NCBI GenBank assembly: GCA_021811615.1
Contig: JAJZNW010000055.1
Coordinates: forward strand, 62,001 to 126,000
Source of the DNA: Bacteroidota bacterium
Lineage (GTDB): Bacteria > Bacteroidota > Ignavibacteria > Kryptoniales > JAKASW01
Length of the DNA: 64,000 bases
Direction: 5' to 3'
The notes under the pieces: model-generated
The model's database searches: none
What the model was told of the DNA's origin: nothing
Seen by the model: the letters and a program-made list of their open reading frames with translations, nothing else
Position numbers and translations under genes: made by a program
Part shown: positions 8,299-16,676 of the stretch, piece after piece
Position numbering within the stretch: the first letter of the stretch is position 1
Layout of the letters: the number at the start of each line of letters is the position of its first letter

Positions 8299-9267
8299 TT
8301 ACGGCATCAACAGGAGTTTCCCCGTTGTCTTTCTCGCCTCGAGATCTTTGTGCGCCTGCGCGGCGTTTTCAAGCTTGTATGTCTGCCCGATTCTAAGATC
8401 GAGTTCTCCGGAAAGGATCATGTCGAACACGGCTTTCGAACGCGCGAGAAGCTCCTGCCGTGTCGCGATGTAGCTGGCGAGCGTCGGCCGGGTTACATAC
8501 AGCGAACCTTTCTGAGCGAGTATGCCGAGATCGAACGGCGGCACATTGCCACTTGAAGCTCCATAAAGTATCATCATACCTCTTGGAACTATCAGGCTGA
8601 GCCCCTTGTCGAACGTCGTTTTACCTACCGAGTCGTAAACAACCTGGACGCCGGAGTTCGACGTCAGTCTTCTTGTCTCGGACTCGAAATCCGTCTGCGT
8701 ATAAAGTATTATTTCGTCCGCACCAGCCTTGCGGGCAAGCACGGCCTTCTCTTCCGTGGAGACTGTCCCGATTACGCGTGCTCCGAGCCGGTGTGCCATC
8801 TGTACAAGGAGCAGCCCGACGCCCCCCGCGGCGGCATGAACCAGCGCCGCGTCACCTTTCTTGAGAGGGTAAGTGTCGTGCGACAGATAATGTGCGGTCA
8901 TCCCCTGAAGCATGACAGCACCTGCCTGCTGGACGCTCATCTTGCCGGGCACGCGAACGGCTCTTGCCGCAGGGAGCTTCACGTATTCTGCATACGAGCC
9001 CATGATACCCGTCCAGGCTACACGGTCGCCGGATTTGAATTCTCTCACGCCCCTCCCGACGGCGCTCACGATTCCTGTCCCTTCCTGGCCGATCGTGAAA
9101 GGAGGGTTTGTTGCATATCTTCCGTCGCGATGATATACGTCGACATAATTGACGCCGGCCGCTTCCAGCTTGACTACGATATCGTTTTCCGTGGGCTCAG
9201 GTATGGGAAGATCTCTGACTTCGAGTACTTCCGGCCCGCCGGTGCGGGTTACTTGAATTGCTTTCAT
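8299..9267 (-). CDS. zinc-free quinone oxidoreductase (zeta-crystallin type MDR)
   Basis: NADPH:quinone reductase-like enzyme of the medium-chain dehydrogenase/reductase superfamily, 322 aa. It shows the family opening MKAIQVTRTGGPEVLEVRDL, the GroES-like half with GVNYVDVYHRDG and IGQEGTGIVSAVG, and the nucleotide-binding half with LVHAAAGGVGLLLVQMA. The zinc cysteines of alcohol dehydrogenases are absent, as expected for this subfamily. The C-terminal ending HKDLEARKTTGKLLLMP is typical of Qor. AAGGAG lies eleven bases before the ATG. It is the first gene of a likely two-gene unit with the aldo/keto reductase. A 19-bp palindrome at 9314-9332, 46 bases upstream, may be its operator. Confidence 0.9.
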   Translation of the reverse strand: MKAIQVTRTGGPEVLEVRDLPIPEPTENDIVVKLEAAGVNYVDVYHRDGRYATNPPFTIGQEGTGIVSAVGRGVREFKSGDRVAWTGIMGSYAEYVKLPAARAVRVPGKMSVQQAGAVMLQGMTAHYLSHDTYPLKKGDAALVHAAAGGVGLLLVQMAHRLGARVIGTVSTEEKAVLARKAGADEIILYTQTDFESETRRLTSNSGVQVVYDSVGKTTFDKGLSLIVPRGMMILYGASSGNVPPFDLGILAQKGSLYVTRPTLASYIATRQELLARSKAVFDMILSGELDLRIGQTYKLENAAQAHKDLEARKTTGKLLLMP

Positions 9268-9313
9268 GACTTGATCGACTCCTTATTAACATTCTCAATT
9301 TATGAATGAATTC

Positions 9314-9332
9314 AAAGAAGGTCACCTTCTTT
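9314..9332. promoter_or_regulatory. 19-bp perfect palindrome, likely operator for the oxidoreductase pair
   Basis: AAAGAAGGTCACCTTCTTT: two perfect 9-bp arms around one central base, in the divergent region between the quinone oxidoreductase (minus) and the GH2 gene (plus). It is 46 bases from the oxidoreductase start and 117 from the GH2 start. The size and symmetry fit a dimeric repressor of the MarR, TetR or HxlR kind. No such regulator is encoded in the window. Confidence 0.5.
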
Positions 9333-9449
9333 CGACGATACGGCGCCTGTTGAAGCAGGCCTTGAACCTCAGCATTTTATCCTTTCGATTAGTATCTTAA
9401 CCGAGTTCGTAATCATACTCCTTCTTTAACATCATAAACCGCCGAGACA

Positions 9450-12125
9450 ATGCCAAAGAGATTTCTTATCCCCGCCCTGCTCGCCATCTTGTTTTCATCG
9501 TTCACCGGCTGCACATCTCTTCACCTGACTTCACAATCGGGCGAACGAGCCGTCGGAAGGGAGACCTACGATCTGAATTCAGGATGGGTCTGCAAGAACA
9601 TAAAGAAGGTGGATTCAAGCGGCTACATCTTATCTGATCCGTCTCACGATCTGAGCGGATGGATCCCGGCGACCGTACCAGGTACCGTCCTCACGACGAT
9701 GCTGAACGATTCGCTGATACCGGACCCGTTCTACGGAATGAACAATAAGAAAATCCCCGACATTTATCAGGCTGGACCGGACTATTACACATACTGGTTC
9801 GTGAAGAATTTTATGGAATCCCCTCCCCGGGGCGGCGGACAGGTGTGGCTGAATTTCAGAGGCGTGAATTACGGATGCGACGTCTTCCTTAACGGCCACA
9901 AGCTGAACAGGAAGACCCACTACGGCATGTTTCTCCGGCAAAGCTACAACATCACGCCGTTTATTTCGAAGGACGGGAAGAACAGGCTGGCAGTCATTGT
10001 CTATCCGCCGAATCCCGTCGGTAATCCGAACGGAGGCCAGGGCGGCGACGGGACGATAGCCAGGAGTGTAACCAACCAGTTCGTTGCCGGATGGGACTGG
10101 ATTCAGCCGGTGCGCGACCGCAACACAGGCATCTGGGACAAAGTAACGATCGTCCGAACGGAAGGCATCAGGCTCCGTTATCCTCACATCGTCACGATAG
10201 TTCCAGGCAAGAGATTCCCAGGTACACCGCAGGCTCCGGCAATTATAGTGGCGAGCGTCCGCGTGCAGAATCCGACAGGTAATGAAATAAGCGGAACGGT
10301 CGGCTACGTCATCGGCGGACACAGCGTCAGCCGCAAAGTCACTTTGCCGGCCGATTCCACGGTCAAGGTCCAGCTTCCCGATTATACCATACAAAATCCT
10401 AGACTCTGGTGGCCGAACGGCTATGGGAAGCAGAATCTGTACAAAGTGGAATTCACTTTCAGTAATGACGGCGGCCGGCTGATTGACAATCGCAATGTTA
10501 CTACAGGCATCAGACAAATCGAGACCCGGTGGGACTCGCGTACACAAAGCCGGGAGGTATTTGTCAACGGTCAGAAGATTTTCATAAAAGGCGGAGATTG
10601 GATCGTATCAGATGAGATGCTCCGCCTTTCGAAATCGAGATATGATGCGGAAATCAGGTTCCAACATGAGATGAATTTAAACCTGATCCGGGTGTGGGGT
10701 GGCGGAATAACCGAACGGCCTGACTTCTTTGATGCGTGCGATAAGTACGGGATGCTGGTCTTCCAGGATTTCTGGGTGTCGGGAGACTGCAACGGGAAAT
10801 GGCTCGACCCGACAAAGAAAGACGACCAGTGGGTACGCCGGCAGTACCCCGATGACCACAAGCTCTTCATTGAGTCTGTAGCGGACCAGGTCAGAATGCT
10901 CCGCAACCATCCCTCGCTCGCCTTCTACTGCGGCGGCAATGAGCTCCCGCCGCCTGTGGATATCTTAACCGCAATGCAGGACTCGCTTCTCCCCGCACTC
11001 GACAGCACCCGGTATTTCTTCACGTATTCGAACACCGACAGCATGTCCTATAATTTTATCGGTGGAAACGGGGACGGGCCGTATCATATCGAGCCTACCG
11101 ATTACTTCTGGGAGCACCGCTCCTTCTCCTTCAACTCCGAAGTAGGTTCAGTCGGCATGGGCGATTACCAATCGCTGGAGCGATTCATTCCACCGAAAGA
11201 CCTGGTCATTCCGGACTCTACATGGGCGGGACTCGATTCGGTATGGAAATACCACAAGTATATCGGTTACGGGAATCACATCGATGCATATGGGAAGCCT
11301 GCGACCCTCCGCATGTTCGCGAAGACGGCGCAGCTGGTGAATTACGACCAGTACAGGGCGCTCATGGAAGGACATCTATCTCACATGTGGAGCTGGTACA
11401 CGGGCGTGATAATCTGGAAGACACAGAATCCATGGACCGCGTTGCGCGGACAGATGTACGACTACTATCTCGATCCCAACGGAGGTCTCTACGGTCTCCG
11501 TCACGCAGGTGAGCCGCTGCACGTGATGTATAATCCCGTCGACAAAATAGTCGAAGTCGTGAACCAGACGTTCCAGCGGTATCACGATCTGATGCTGGAA
11601 GTAAGATCGATCACTCCTGCGGGAAAGGATTCTCTGATCACATCATGGATCATACAGGTAAGACCCACGTCAGTCCAGAAATACGTCCAGATGGAAAGGG
11701 CCATACCGGAAATTTACTCTTCCGAAGGGGGATTCTTAGATCTGCGGCTGCTCGACATGTCTCACAAACTTTTAAGCGAGAACCTGTATTGGCTCCCGGA
11801 CTCATCCGGACAATACACCGGCCTGCAGCATATGCCGGCCGCGGACATCAGCGCAGAGGCAACGTTGATCGACAGCAATCGAATAGCGGTGAGGATCGAG
11901 AATCCCTCGGGCGGACCGTTGGCATTCTTCAACCGCATCTCGCTCGTCGATTCGCTGACAGGGAAGCGCATCCTCCCCGTGTTTTACAGCGACAACTATG
12001 TATCCGTGTTGCCTGGAGAAGAGCGGACAGTCTACATCAACTGTAATCCGGGTGAAACAGCTGCCGACCCGGAAGTCTCAATAGACGGCTGGAATGTAAA
12101 AAAAGAGTATCTGCCCATCAGGTGA
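9450..12125 (+). CDS. GH2 exo-glycosidase lipoprotein (beta-mannosidase / exo-beta-glucosaminidase type)
   Basis: Large exported retaining beta-glycosidase, 891 aa. The N-terminus ends in a lipobox (LFSSFTGC, Cys 21), so it should be a lipoprotein. The sugar-binding jelly roll (about 40-210) contains VWLNFRGVNYGCDVFLNG. An Ig-like domain follows, then the barrel with IFIKGGDWI and NLIRVWGGGITE. The likely acid/base is E498 in CGGNELPPP and the nucleophile E564 in FNSEVGSVG. Sequence style (WWPNGYG, GWDWIQPVRDRNTGIWD, VWGGG) places it with the mannosidase, exo-glucosaminidase (CsxA) and plant endo-beta-mannosidase branch rather than LacZ. The exact sugar is undecided. It is alone on the plus strand, convergent with the two-component cluster, with only a weak ribosome site (GAG) before the ATG. 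Confidence 0.85.
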   Translation: MPKRFLIPALLAILFSSFTGCTSLHLTSQSGERAVGRETYDLNSGWVCKNIKKVDSSGYILSDPSHDLSGWIPATVPGTVLTTMLNDSLIPDPFYGMNNKKIPDIYQAGPDYYTYWFVKNFMESPPRGGGQVWLNFRGVNYGCDVFLNGHKLNRKTHYGMFLRQSYNITPFISKDGKNRLAVIVYPPNPVGNPNGGQGGDGTIARSVTNQFVAGWDWIQPVRDRNTGIWDKVTIVRTEGIRLRYPHIVTIVPGKRFPGTPQAPAIIVASVRVQNPTGNEISGTVGYVIGGHSVSRKVTLPADSTVKVQLPDYTIQNPRLWWPNGYGKQNLYKVEFTFSNDGGRLIDNRNVTTGIRQIETRWDSRTQSREVFVNGQKIFIKGGDWIVSDEMLRLSKSRYDAEIRFQHEMNLNLIRVWGGGITERPDFFDACDKYGMLVFQDFWVSGDCNGKWLDPTKKDDQWVRRQYPDDHKLFIESVADQVRMLRNHPSLAFYCGGNELPPPVDILTAMQDSLLPALDSTRYFFTYSNTDSMSYNFIGGNGDGPYHIEPTDYFWEHRSFSFNSEVGSVGMGDYQSLERFIPPKDLVIPDSTWAGLDSVWKYHKYIGYGNHIDAYGKPATLRMFAKTAQLVNYDQYRALMEGHLSHMWSWYTGVIIWKTQNPWTALRGQMYDYYLDPNGGLYGLRHAGEPLHVMYNPVDKIVEVVNQTFQRYHDLMLEVRSITPAGKDSLITSWIIQVRPTSVQKYVQMERAIPEIYSSEGGFLDLRLLDMSHKLLSENLYWLPDSSGQYTGLQHMPAADISAEATLIDSNRIAVRIENPSGGPLAFFNRISLVDSLTGKRILPVFYSDNYVSVLPGEERTVYINCNPGETAADPEVSIDGWNVKKEYLPIR

Positions 12126-12188
12126 TATTAGGTTGCGCGGTCGCCATCCCTGAAAGTGCTGACATCGGCTTTCCCGTCCGGTTGCGCT

Positions 12189-13343
12189 TTACCATACAAC
12201 CTCTATCGGTTCTTTAACACCCGTCAGCTCGGCGTGGTTGCGGATCTTCTCGAGCATCGGTGGCGAAATCGCCACACCGGCGTTGAGCAGCCGTAGGCCT
12301 TTTATCGTCATGACTGCAGAATGAAGGACGAGTCCCGGCCTCAGATCACTTACGGAGCATTGGATGATTCTCTGGACCTTCCTCTCGGGAACAGCGTCAT
12401 GCTGAAGCTCAGGTAGCTCCCCGAGCTTCCGCATTATATCGGGATCGTACCATCCCGTTCTGGAGGACATGCCGGCAAAAGCATCCGCGCGGGATAGACC
12501 GGACGACTCGAGGTCCACCATATCGCTGAAAACTTTCAGTACACGCGATGCATACGGAATCTTGTCGCCTGAGACGGGATGTTTAGGCGGTTCCCCTCCG
12601 TCGAAGCGCTTCTGGTGGTGCAGTATGATGTTCGCAACGTTTTGCAGACGGGGAATATTGGTAAGCAGGTCGTGACCGATTTGTGGAATTCTCCCGTACA
12701 TCGATTGTTCGACGGAACTCAAATCCTTCCCGGCATTAATCTTTTCAATTACGGTATCAGGCATCGTGACAGCGCCGATTCTTGAAAGCATGGCCGCAAC
12801 GCCCAGTTCCCATTCGTCCCCGTTCTTTTCAGAAGCGGGAAACGACTTGACGTAGTCCCGCGTCTTTTCGGCACGACCGAAACTCACCGGGCTTGCGATC
12901 GCCAGGAGCTCAATCAGTAAATTTACACTGCCGCTCAGAGTCTCTTCCAGGAGGGTCTTCTCGGATTCCACCAGTTCGTACTGCCTTAGCCCGTCCTGCA
13001 AAGCCTTGATCATATCCTTCGTCGCGCAAGGCTTAGTCAGCAGTCTGAATATATGTCCCTCATTGATTGCGGTGATCGAGACCTGCAGGTCTGCATAAGC
13101 CGTGTGGAGGACCCTCACAGTATTCGGGGATTGCGACTCGAGCCATGTCAGAAACCGGACGCCATCTACGTGCGGCATCCTCAAGTCCGAGACCACAACC
13201 GCGTATGGGCCTGTGGTCAATACCGCTTTTATACCGTACTCCGCCCCTTTTGCAGTCTCAACCTCGAAACGATTTCCAAGTTGGAATCGAAGCGAGGCGA
13301 GGACCTCACTATCGTCATCGACAAGCAGAATTTTTTTCGTCAA
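12189..13343 (-). CDS. response regulator with degenerate HD-GYP-type output domain
   Basis: Two-component regulator, 384 aa, last gene of the signalling cluster. The receiver domain (1-120) is intact: acidic pocket VDDD near residue 10, phosphoacceptor D53 in VSDLRMP, Lys in LLTKP. The remainder aligns in order with RpfG-type HD-GYP phosphodiesterases, but the metal-binding residues are changed. The LLHDIGKI motif reads MLSRIGAV (185-192), so the HD pair is Ser-Arg, and HHE..DG.GYP reads HHQKRFDGGEPP (242-253). Cyclic-di-GMP hydrolysis is therefore unlikely, and it may act by protein contact. A C-terminal region of about 70 residues (RIIQCSVSDLRPGLVLHSAV on) resembles the extension seen in some HD-type regulators. 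The start is probably a TTG. It lies 88 bases after the hybrid kinase stop. Confidence 0.8.
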   Translation of the reverse strand: MTKKILLVDDDSEVLASLRFQLGNRFEVETAKGAEYGIKAVLTTGPYAVVVSDLRMPHVDGVRFLTWLESQSPNTVRVLHTAYADLQVSITAINEGHIFRLLTKPCATKDMIKALQDGLRQYELVESEKTLLEETLSGSVNLLIELLAIASPVSFGRAEKTRDYVKSFPASEKNGDEWELGVAAMLSRIGAVTMPDTVIEKINAGKDLSSVEQSMYGRIPQIGHDLLTNIPRLQNVANIILHHQKRFDGGEPPKHPVSGDKIPYASRVLKVFSDMVDLESSGLSRADAFAGMSSRTGWYDPDIMRKLGELPELQHDAVPERKVQRIIQCSVSDLRPGLVLHSAVMTIKGLRLLNAGVAISPPMLEKIRNHAELTGVKEPIEVVW

Positions 13344-13431
13344 ATGTCGTATCCCGGATATTGTTTAAGAAAATATGTGGCTGCTTCCGAGCCTTACCGC
13401 AGTTCCTTCAGACACAACGCGCCACGCACAT

Positions 13432-16170
13432 CTACTGTTCATCCAACGCCGATCTAATTTTCTTCAAGAGTTCGTCCCTTTGGTAGGGCTTCTGTATAAA
13501 TGCCTTTACACCTTTCTCCTCCATCTTTCGCCTTTCGTCCTCCTCCAGGAAACCGCTGGCAAGTATCACCCGCGTTTTGGGATTTATCATCTTAACAGTT
13601 CCCAAGAGGTCGATCCCGCCGATTTTTGGAAGACCGATATCCGAGAGAACGAGGTTGATGTCGCTGCTGTCTATGAATATCGAGATGGCGCGTTCGCCGT
13701 CCTGTGCCGTCAACACCTTGTATCCTTCACTCATCAGAAGGTCTTGCAGGTAATCGCGGAGCCCCGGTTCGTCTTCAACAACCAGTATCGTTTCGTTTCC
13801 GCCAACTGCGTCTCCCCCCGGCAGTGATTGAGTATCCGAAGATTCACCTGAGGTGCGTTCCGCAGCGAAATATACCGTGAATGTCGTCCCGCCTCCCGGG
13901 CTGCTCGATACATCGATTATTCCGCCATGGCTTTGGACGATGCCGTATACCGTGGACAGGCCGAGACCGGTCCCCTTTCCTTCAGGCTTGGTCGTGAAGA
14001 ACGGTTCGAATATCCTCGCCGTTGTCTCTTCATCCATACCTACGCCTGTATCTGAAACCGTCAGTGCTACATAGTCCCCGCTATTGGCCGACGGATGCTG
14101 TGCCCTAAGGAGGCTGCCTTTTATGAACGAGGTCGTTAACCTCAGAACACCTCCAGCCAGATTTCCAGCCGGGCGCTCCATCATGGCGTCACGCGCGTTG
14201 ACACAGAGGTTCAGGAGAAGCTGATGGATTTCTGAGCGATCCCCGTAAACGATTCCCCCTCCTTTGAGCAACGCAGTCTCAATTGCGATCTGCTTTGGAA
14301 ATGTCTCCCTGATCAGGGTATCCATCTCCTTAACCATCTCATTAAGGTCCAGGTAGCCGAGGACTCTTTCCTGTTTTCTTGCAAACATCAGAAGCTGCCG
14401 AACGAGCCGGGTTGCCCTCCCTGCAGCGGAAGTTATGGCATCGAGTGACTTTGTCCCCTGTTCGTCGTTCTGCAGCCTTCTTCTGAGGAATGAAGTGTAG
14501 CCGTTGATTATGGCCAGTATGTTGTTGAAATCATGCGCGATTCCGCCGGCCAGTGTTCCGAGGCCTTCAAGCTTCTGAGACTGCCTGAGTTGTTCCTCGA
14601 GAGATTTCTGCGAAGTCACGTCCCTGGCGATGCAAAGCACGCCGACCATCGCTCCGCCTCTCATCTGCGGAGCGGAGTTGAATTCCATTATCAGGTACCC
14701 TGACGATTTGCATGCGATCCTGATTTCCACAATCACAGGCATCAGGCCTTCCACCATATCCTGGAAGGCCGCCGCAGCTTTCGCTCTGTCGTTCGGATGG
14801 ATTACTTCTGAAATGTTCCTCCCTATCCATTCCTCACGCGGCCAGCCAGTTATGACCTCGAACGCAGAATTCAGGCTGCGTATAGTCCCATCGGGAGAAA
14901 GCTTGAAGATAGGATCGCGCACGCCTTCGACGAGACCGCGATATTGCTCTTCCGAACGGCGTAGTGCATCTTCCGCCGCACGTCGCTCCGTAATGTCTTC
15001 CACGATAGTGACCGCATGACTGAAACGGTTTTGAGTCCCGCGCACGGCCGCTATTGTAAGATTCGCAAGGAGGATGCTCCCGTCTTTCCGGACGTATCTC
15101 TTTTCAAATCTTGCGGTATCATTTCTTCCGAGGAGCATGTCGGAAAACACTGAAGCCGTAGCTTCGCGGTCCTCCGGATATGTAATGTCGCCGAATCTCA
15201 TGGCAAGCAGTTCATCCTGAGAGTAACCGAACAGTTTGATTGCGGCCTGGTTGCACCGGATAAACCGCCCGTGGCTATCGACATTTACCATTGCAAGCGG
15301 GGAGACCTCGAAGATGGTTCTGAATCTTTCTTCGCTTTCCCTGATTGCCTTCTCCGCCTTTTGGGACTCTGCAAGGTTGCGCACCATCGCAAGGACGGTC
15401 ATCTCCTTGCCGCTGACGAAAGGAGAAAGCATGATATCGGCAGGGAATTCAGATCCGTCCTTTCTTTTCCCGAACAGGTCGATCCCGCTCCCCATCGGAC
15501 GTGCGTGTGGATGTATGCCGAACCCGTGCAGTTCCTTCCCGTGATTCCTCTGGAAGCGGTCCGGCACAAGAACGTTGATCGCTTTTCCGATGAGCTCTCC
15601 TTTTGAGAATCCGAAATCCAATTCCGCTTTCTTGTTTGCGAAAGTAATGATTCCTCGTTTATCGACGATGAAGACAGAGTCAGGCGCACTATCCAGAACG
15701 CCGCGGTATTTCGTTTCAAGCACCTTCAGATCTTCAAGCGCCATCTCGCGCATTTTCTCCGCGAGTCTCAGTTTCCTCCGCTCGTCGGCCTCTTTGATCG
15801 CACGCTTCACTGAAGGTACAAGACGCGTAAGCCCCGGTTTGAGAACGTAGTCGGTCGCTCCGTCCCGTAACGTCTGCACCGCTAATTCTTCACCCATGGT
15901 TCCGGTAACAAAGATGAACGGCGTATCCGATGCCATACCGCGGGACATTAGAAGCGCACCGGTACCGCTGAACGACGGTATCGTGTTGTCGCACAATATC
16001 AGGTCGAATTTCTTTTCAGAAAGCGCGCTGGCAAACTCATCGCGGGACGCGACCAGCGTTATGTGACACCCTATGCCCGCCTCTTCAAGAAGGTCTTTGA
16101 CTAAAGCAGCATCAGTTTTTTCATCTTCAAGATGAAGTATTTCAAGAACGCTGGAATTTTTACCTGGCAT
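13432..16170 (-). CDS. hybrid sensor histidine kinase, REC-PAS-PAS-PAS-HisKA-HATPase-REC
   Basis: Cytoplasmic signalling protein of 912 aa with no membrane segment. Order: receiver (about 8-120, phosphoacceptor D61 in ILCDNTIPS, Lys in VLKPG); three PAS domains (about 155-265, 280-395, 405-525); phosphoacceptor His H546 in GGIAHDFNN; ATPase domain with VCVNARDAM, DTGVGMDE and GKGTGLGLSTVYGIV; and a C-terminal receiver (about 790-908) with VVEDE, LSDIGLP and FIQKPYQ. Both ends carry intact receivers, so it can receive phosphate and also relay it. The ATG at 16170 has GGAGAG seven bases before it and is preferred over a GTG ten codons upstream. It is paralogous over its full length to the hybrid kinase at 19124-21859, as part of a duplicated three-gene module. 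Confidence 0.92.
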   Translation of the reverse strand: MPGKNSSVLEILHLEDEKTDAALVKDLLEEAGIGCHITLVASRDEFASALSEKKFDLILCDNTIPSFSGTGALLMSRGMASDTPFIFVTGTMGEELAVQTLRDGATDYVLKPGLTRLVPSVKRAIKEADERRKLRLAEKMREMALEDLKVLETKYRGVLDSAPDSVFIVDKRGIITFANKKAELDFGFSKGELIGKAINVLVPDRFQRNHGKELHGFGIHPHARPMGSGIDLFGKRKDGSEFPADIMLSPFVSGKEMTVLAMVRNLAESQKAEKAIRESEERFRTIFEVSPLAMVNVDSHGRFIRCNQAAIKLFGYSQDELLAMRFGDITYPEDREATASVFSDMLLGRNDTARFEKRYVRKDGSILLANLTIAAVRGTQNRFSHAVTIVEDITERRAAEDALRRSEEQYRGLVEGVRDPIFKLSPDGTIRSLNSAFEVITGWPREEWIGRNISEVIHPNDRAKAAAAFQDMVEGLMPVIVEIRIACKSSGYLIMEFNSAPQMRGGAMVGVLCIARDVTSQKSLEEQLRQSQKLEGLGTLAGGIAHDFNNILAIINGYTSFLRRRLQNDEQGTKSLDAITSAAGRATRLVRQLLMFARKQERVLGYLDLNEMVKEMDTLIRETFPKQIAIETALLKGGGIVYGDRSEIHQLLLNLCVNARDAMMERPAGNLAGGVLRLTTSFIKGSLLRAQHPSANSGDYVALTVSDTGVGMDEETTARIFEPFFTTKPEGKGTGLGLSTVYGIVQSHGGIIDVSSSPGGGTTFTVYFAAERTSGESSDTQSLPGGDAVGGNETILVVEDEPGLRDYLQDLLMSEGYKVLTAQDGERAISIFIDSSDINLVLSDIGLPKIGGIDLLGTVKMINPKTRVILASGFLEEDERRKMEEKGVKAFIQKPYQRDELLKKIRSALDEQ

Positions 16171-16218
16171 TCGCTCTCCGATTCTGTAAATCCCTGGCAC
16201 GCGGGCCGACAGACATGA

Positions 16219-16674
16219 TTACGCTATTCCGCTCGAGGTCCCCGGGGGAGGCTCGTTTATAATTGCCCAAAAGACGCCGAGTCTGCTCACGGCCGTAACA
16301 AACTCCTCGAACCCGAGCGGCTTGACAACATAAGCGTTGACCCCCAGGTTATAACTCTTAATCAGGTCCGATTCCTCCCGCGATGATGTCAACACAACCA
16401 CCGGCATCATCCTCAGTTTCGGGTCGCCTTTTATTTCCTTCAGTACTTCGAGGCCGGTCACCTTCGGCATCTTGATATCGAGGAGCACCACCGCCGGGTT
16501 ACCCTCCAAACGGGAGCTGTACTTTCCTCTGCGATGAAGGTAATCGAGCGCCTCCTCTCCGTCGTTGACTACTTCGACGTCGTTCGCAAGATTGTGACGG
16601 CCCAGGGCCTCGAGGGTGAGCTCGACGTCCATGTGATTATCTTCCGCGAGAAGAATGCTCTTTAGACGTTCCAT
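16219..16674 (-). CDS. single-domain response regulator (Rcp1-like CheY family)
   Basis: Receiver-only protein, 151 aa, with no output domain. All key residues are present: E11-D12 in LLAEDN, phosphoacceptor D66 in LLDIKMP, Thr in VVVLTSS, Lys in VVKPLGF. The longer insert between strands (LDYLHRRGKY) and the ending typical of the family place it with Rcp1-type regulators that shuttle phosphate from bacteriophytochrome-like kinases. The ATG at 16674 follows the upstream kinase stop by two bases, with AAGG before it, so translation is coupled and that kinase is the expected partner. Its paralogue at 22068-22520 has the same position in the other module but a damaged acidic pocket. Confidence 0.92.
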   Translation of the reverse strand: MERLKSILLAEDNHMDVELTLEALGRHNLANDVEVVNDGEEALDYLHRRGKYSSRLEGNPAVVLLDIKMPKVTGLEVLKEIKGDPKLRMMPVVVLTSSREESDLIKSYNLGVNAYVVKPLGFEEFVTAVSRLGVFWAIINEPPPGTSSGIA

Positions 16675-16676
16675 CT

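Noticed and set aside
9630..10547. 305-codon minus-strand frame inside the GH2 gene
   Set aside because: It is the antisense of a firmly identified GH2 gene and its translation matches no family style.
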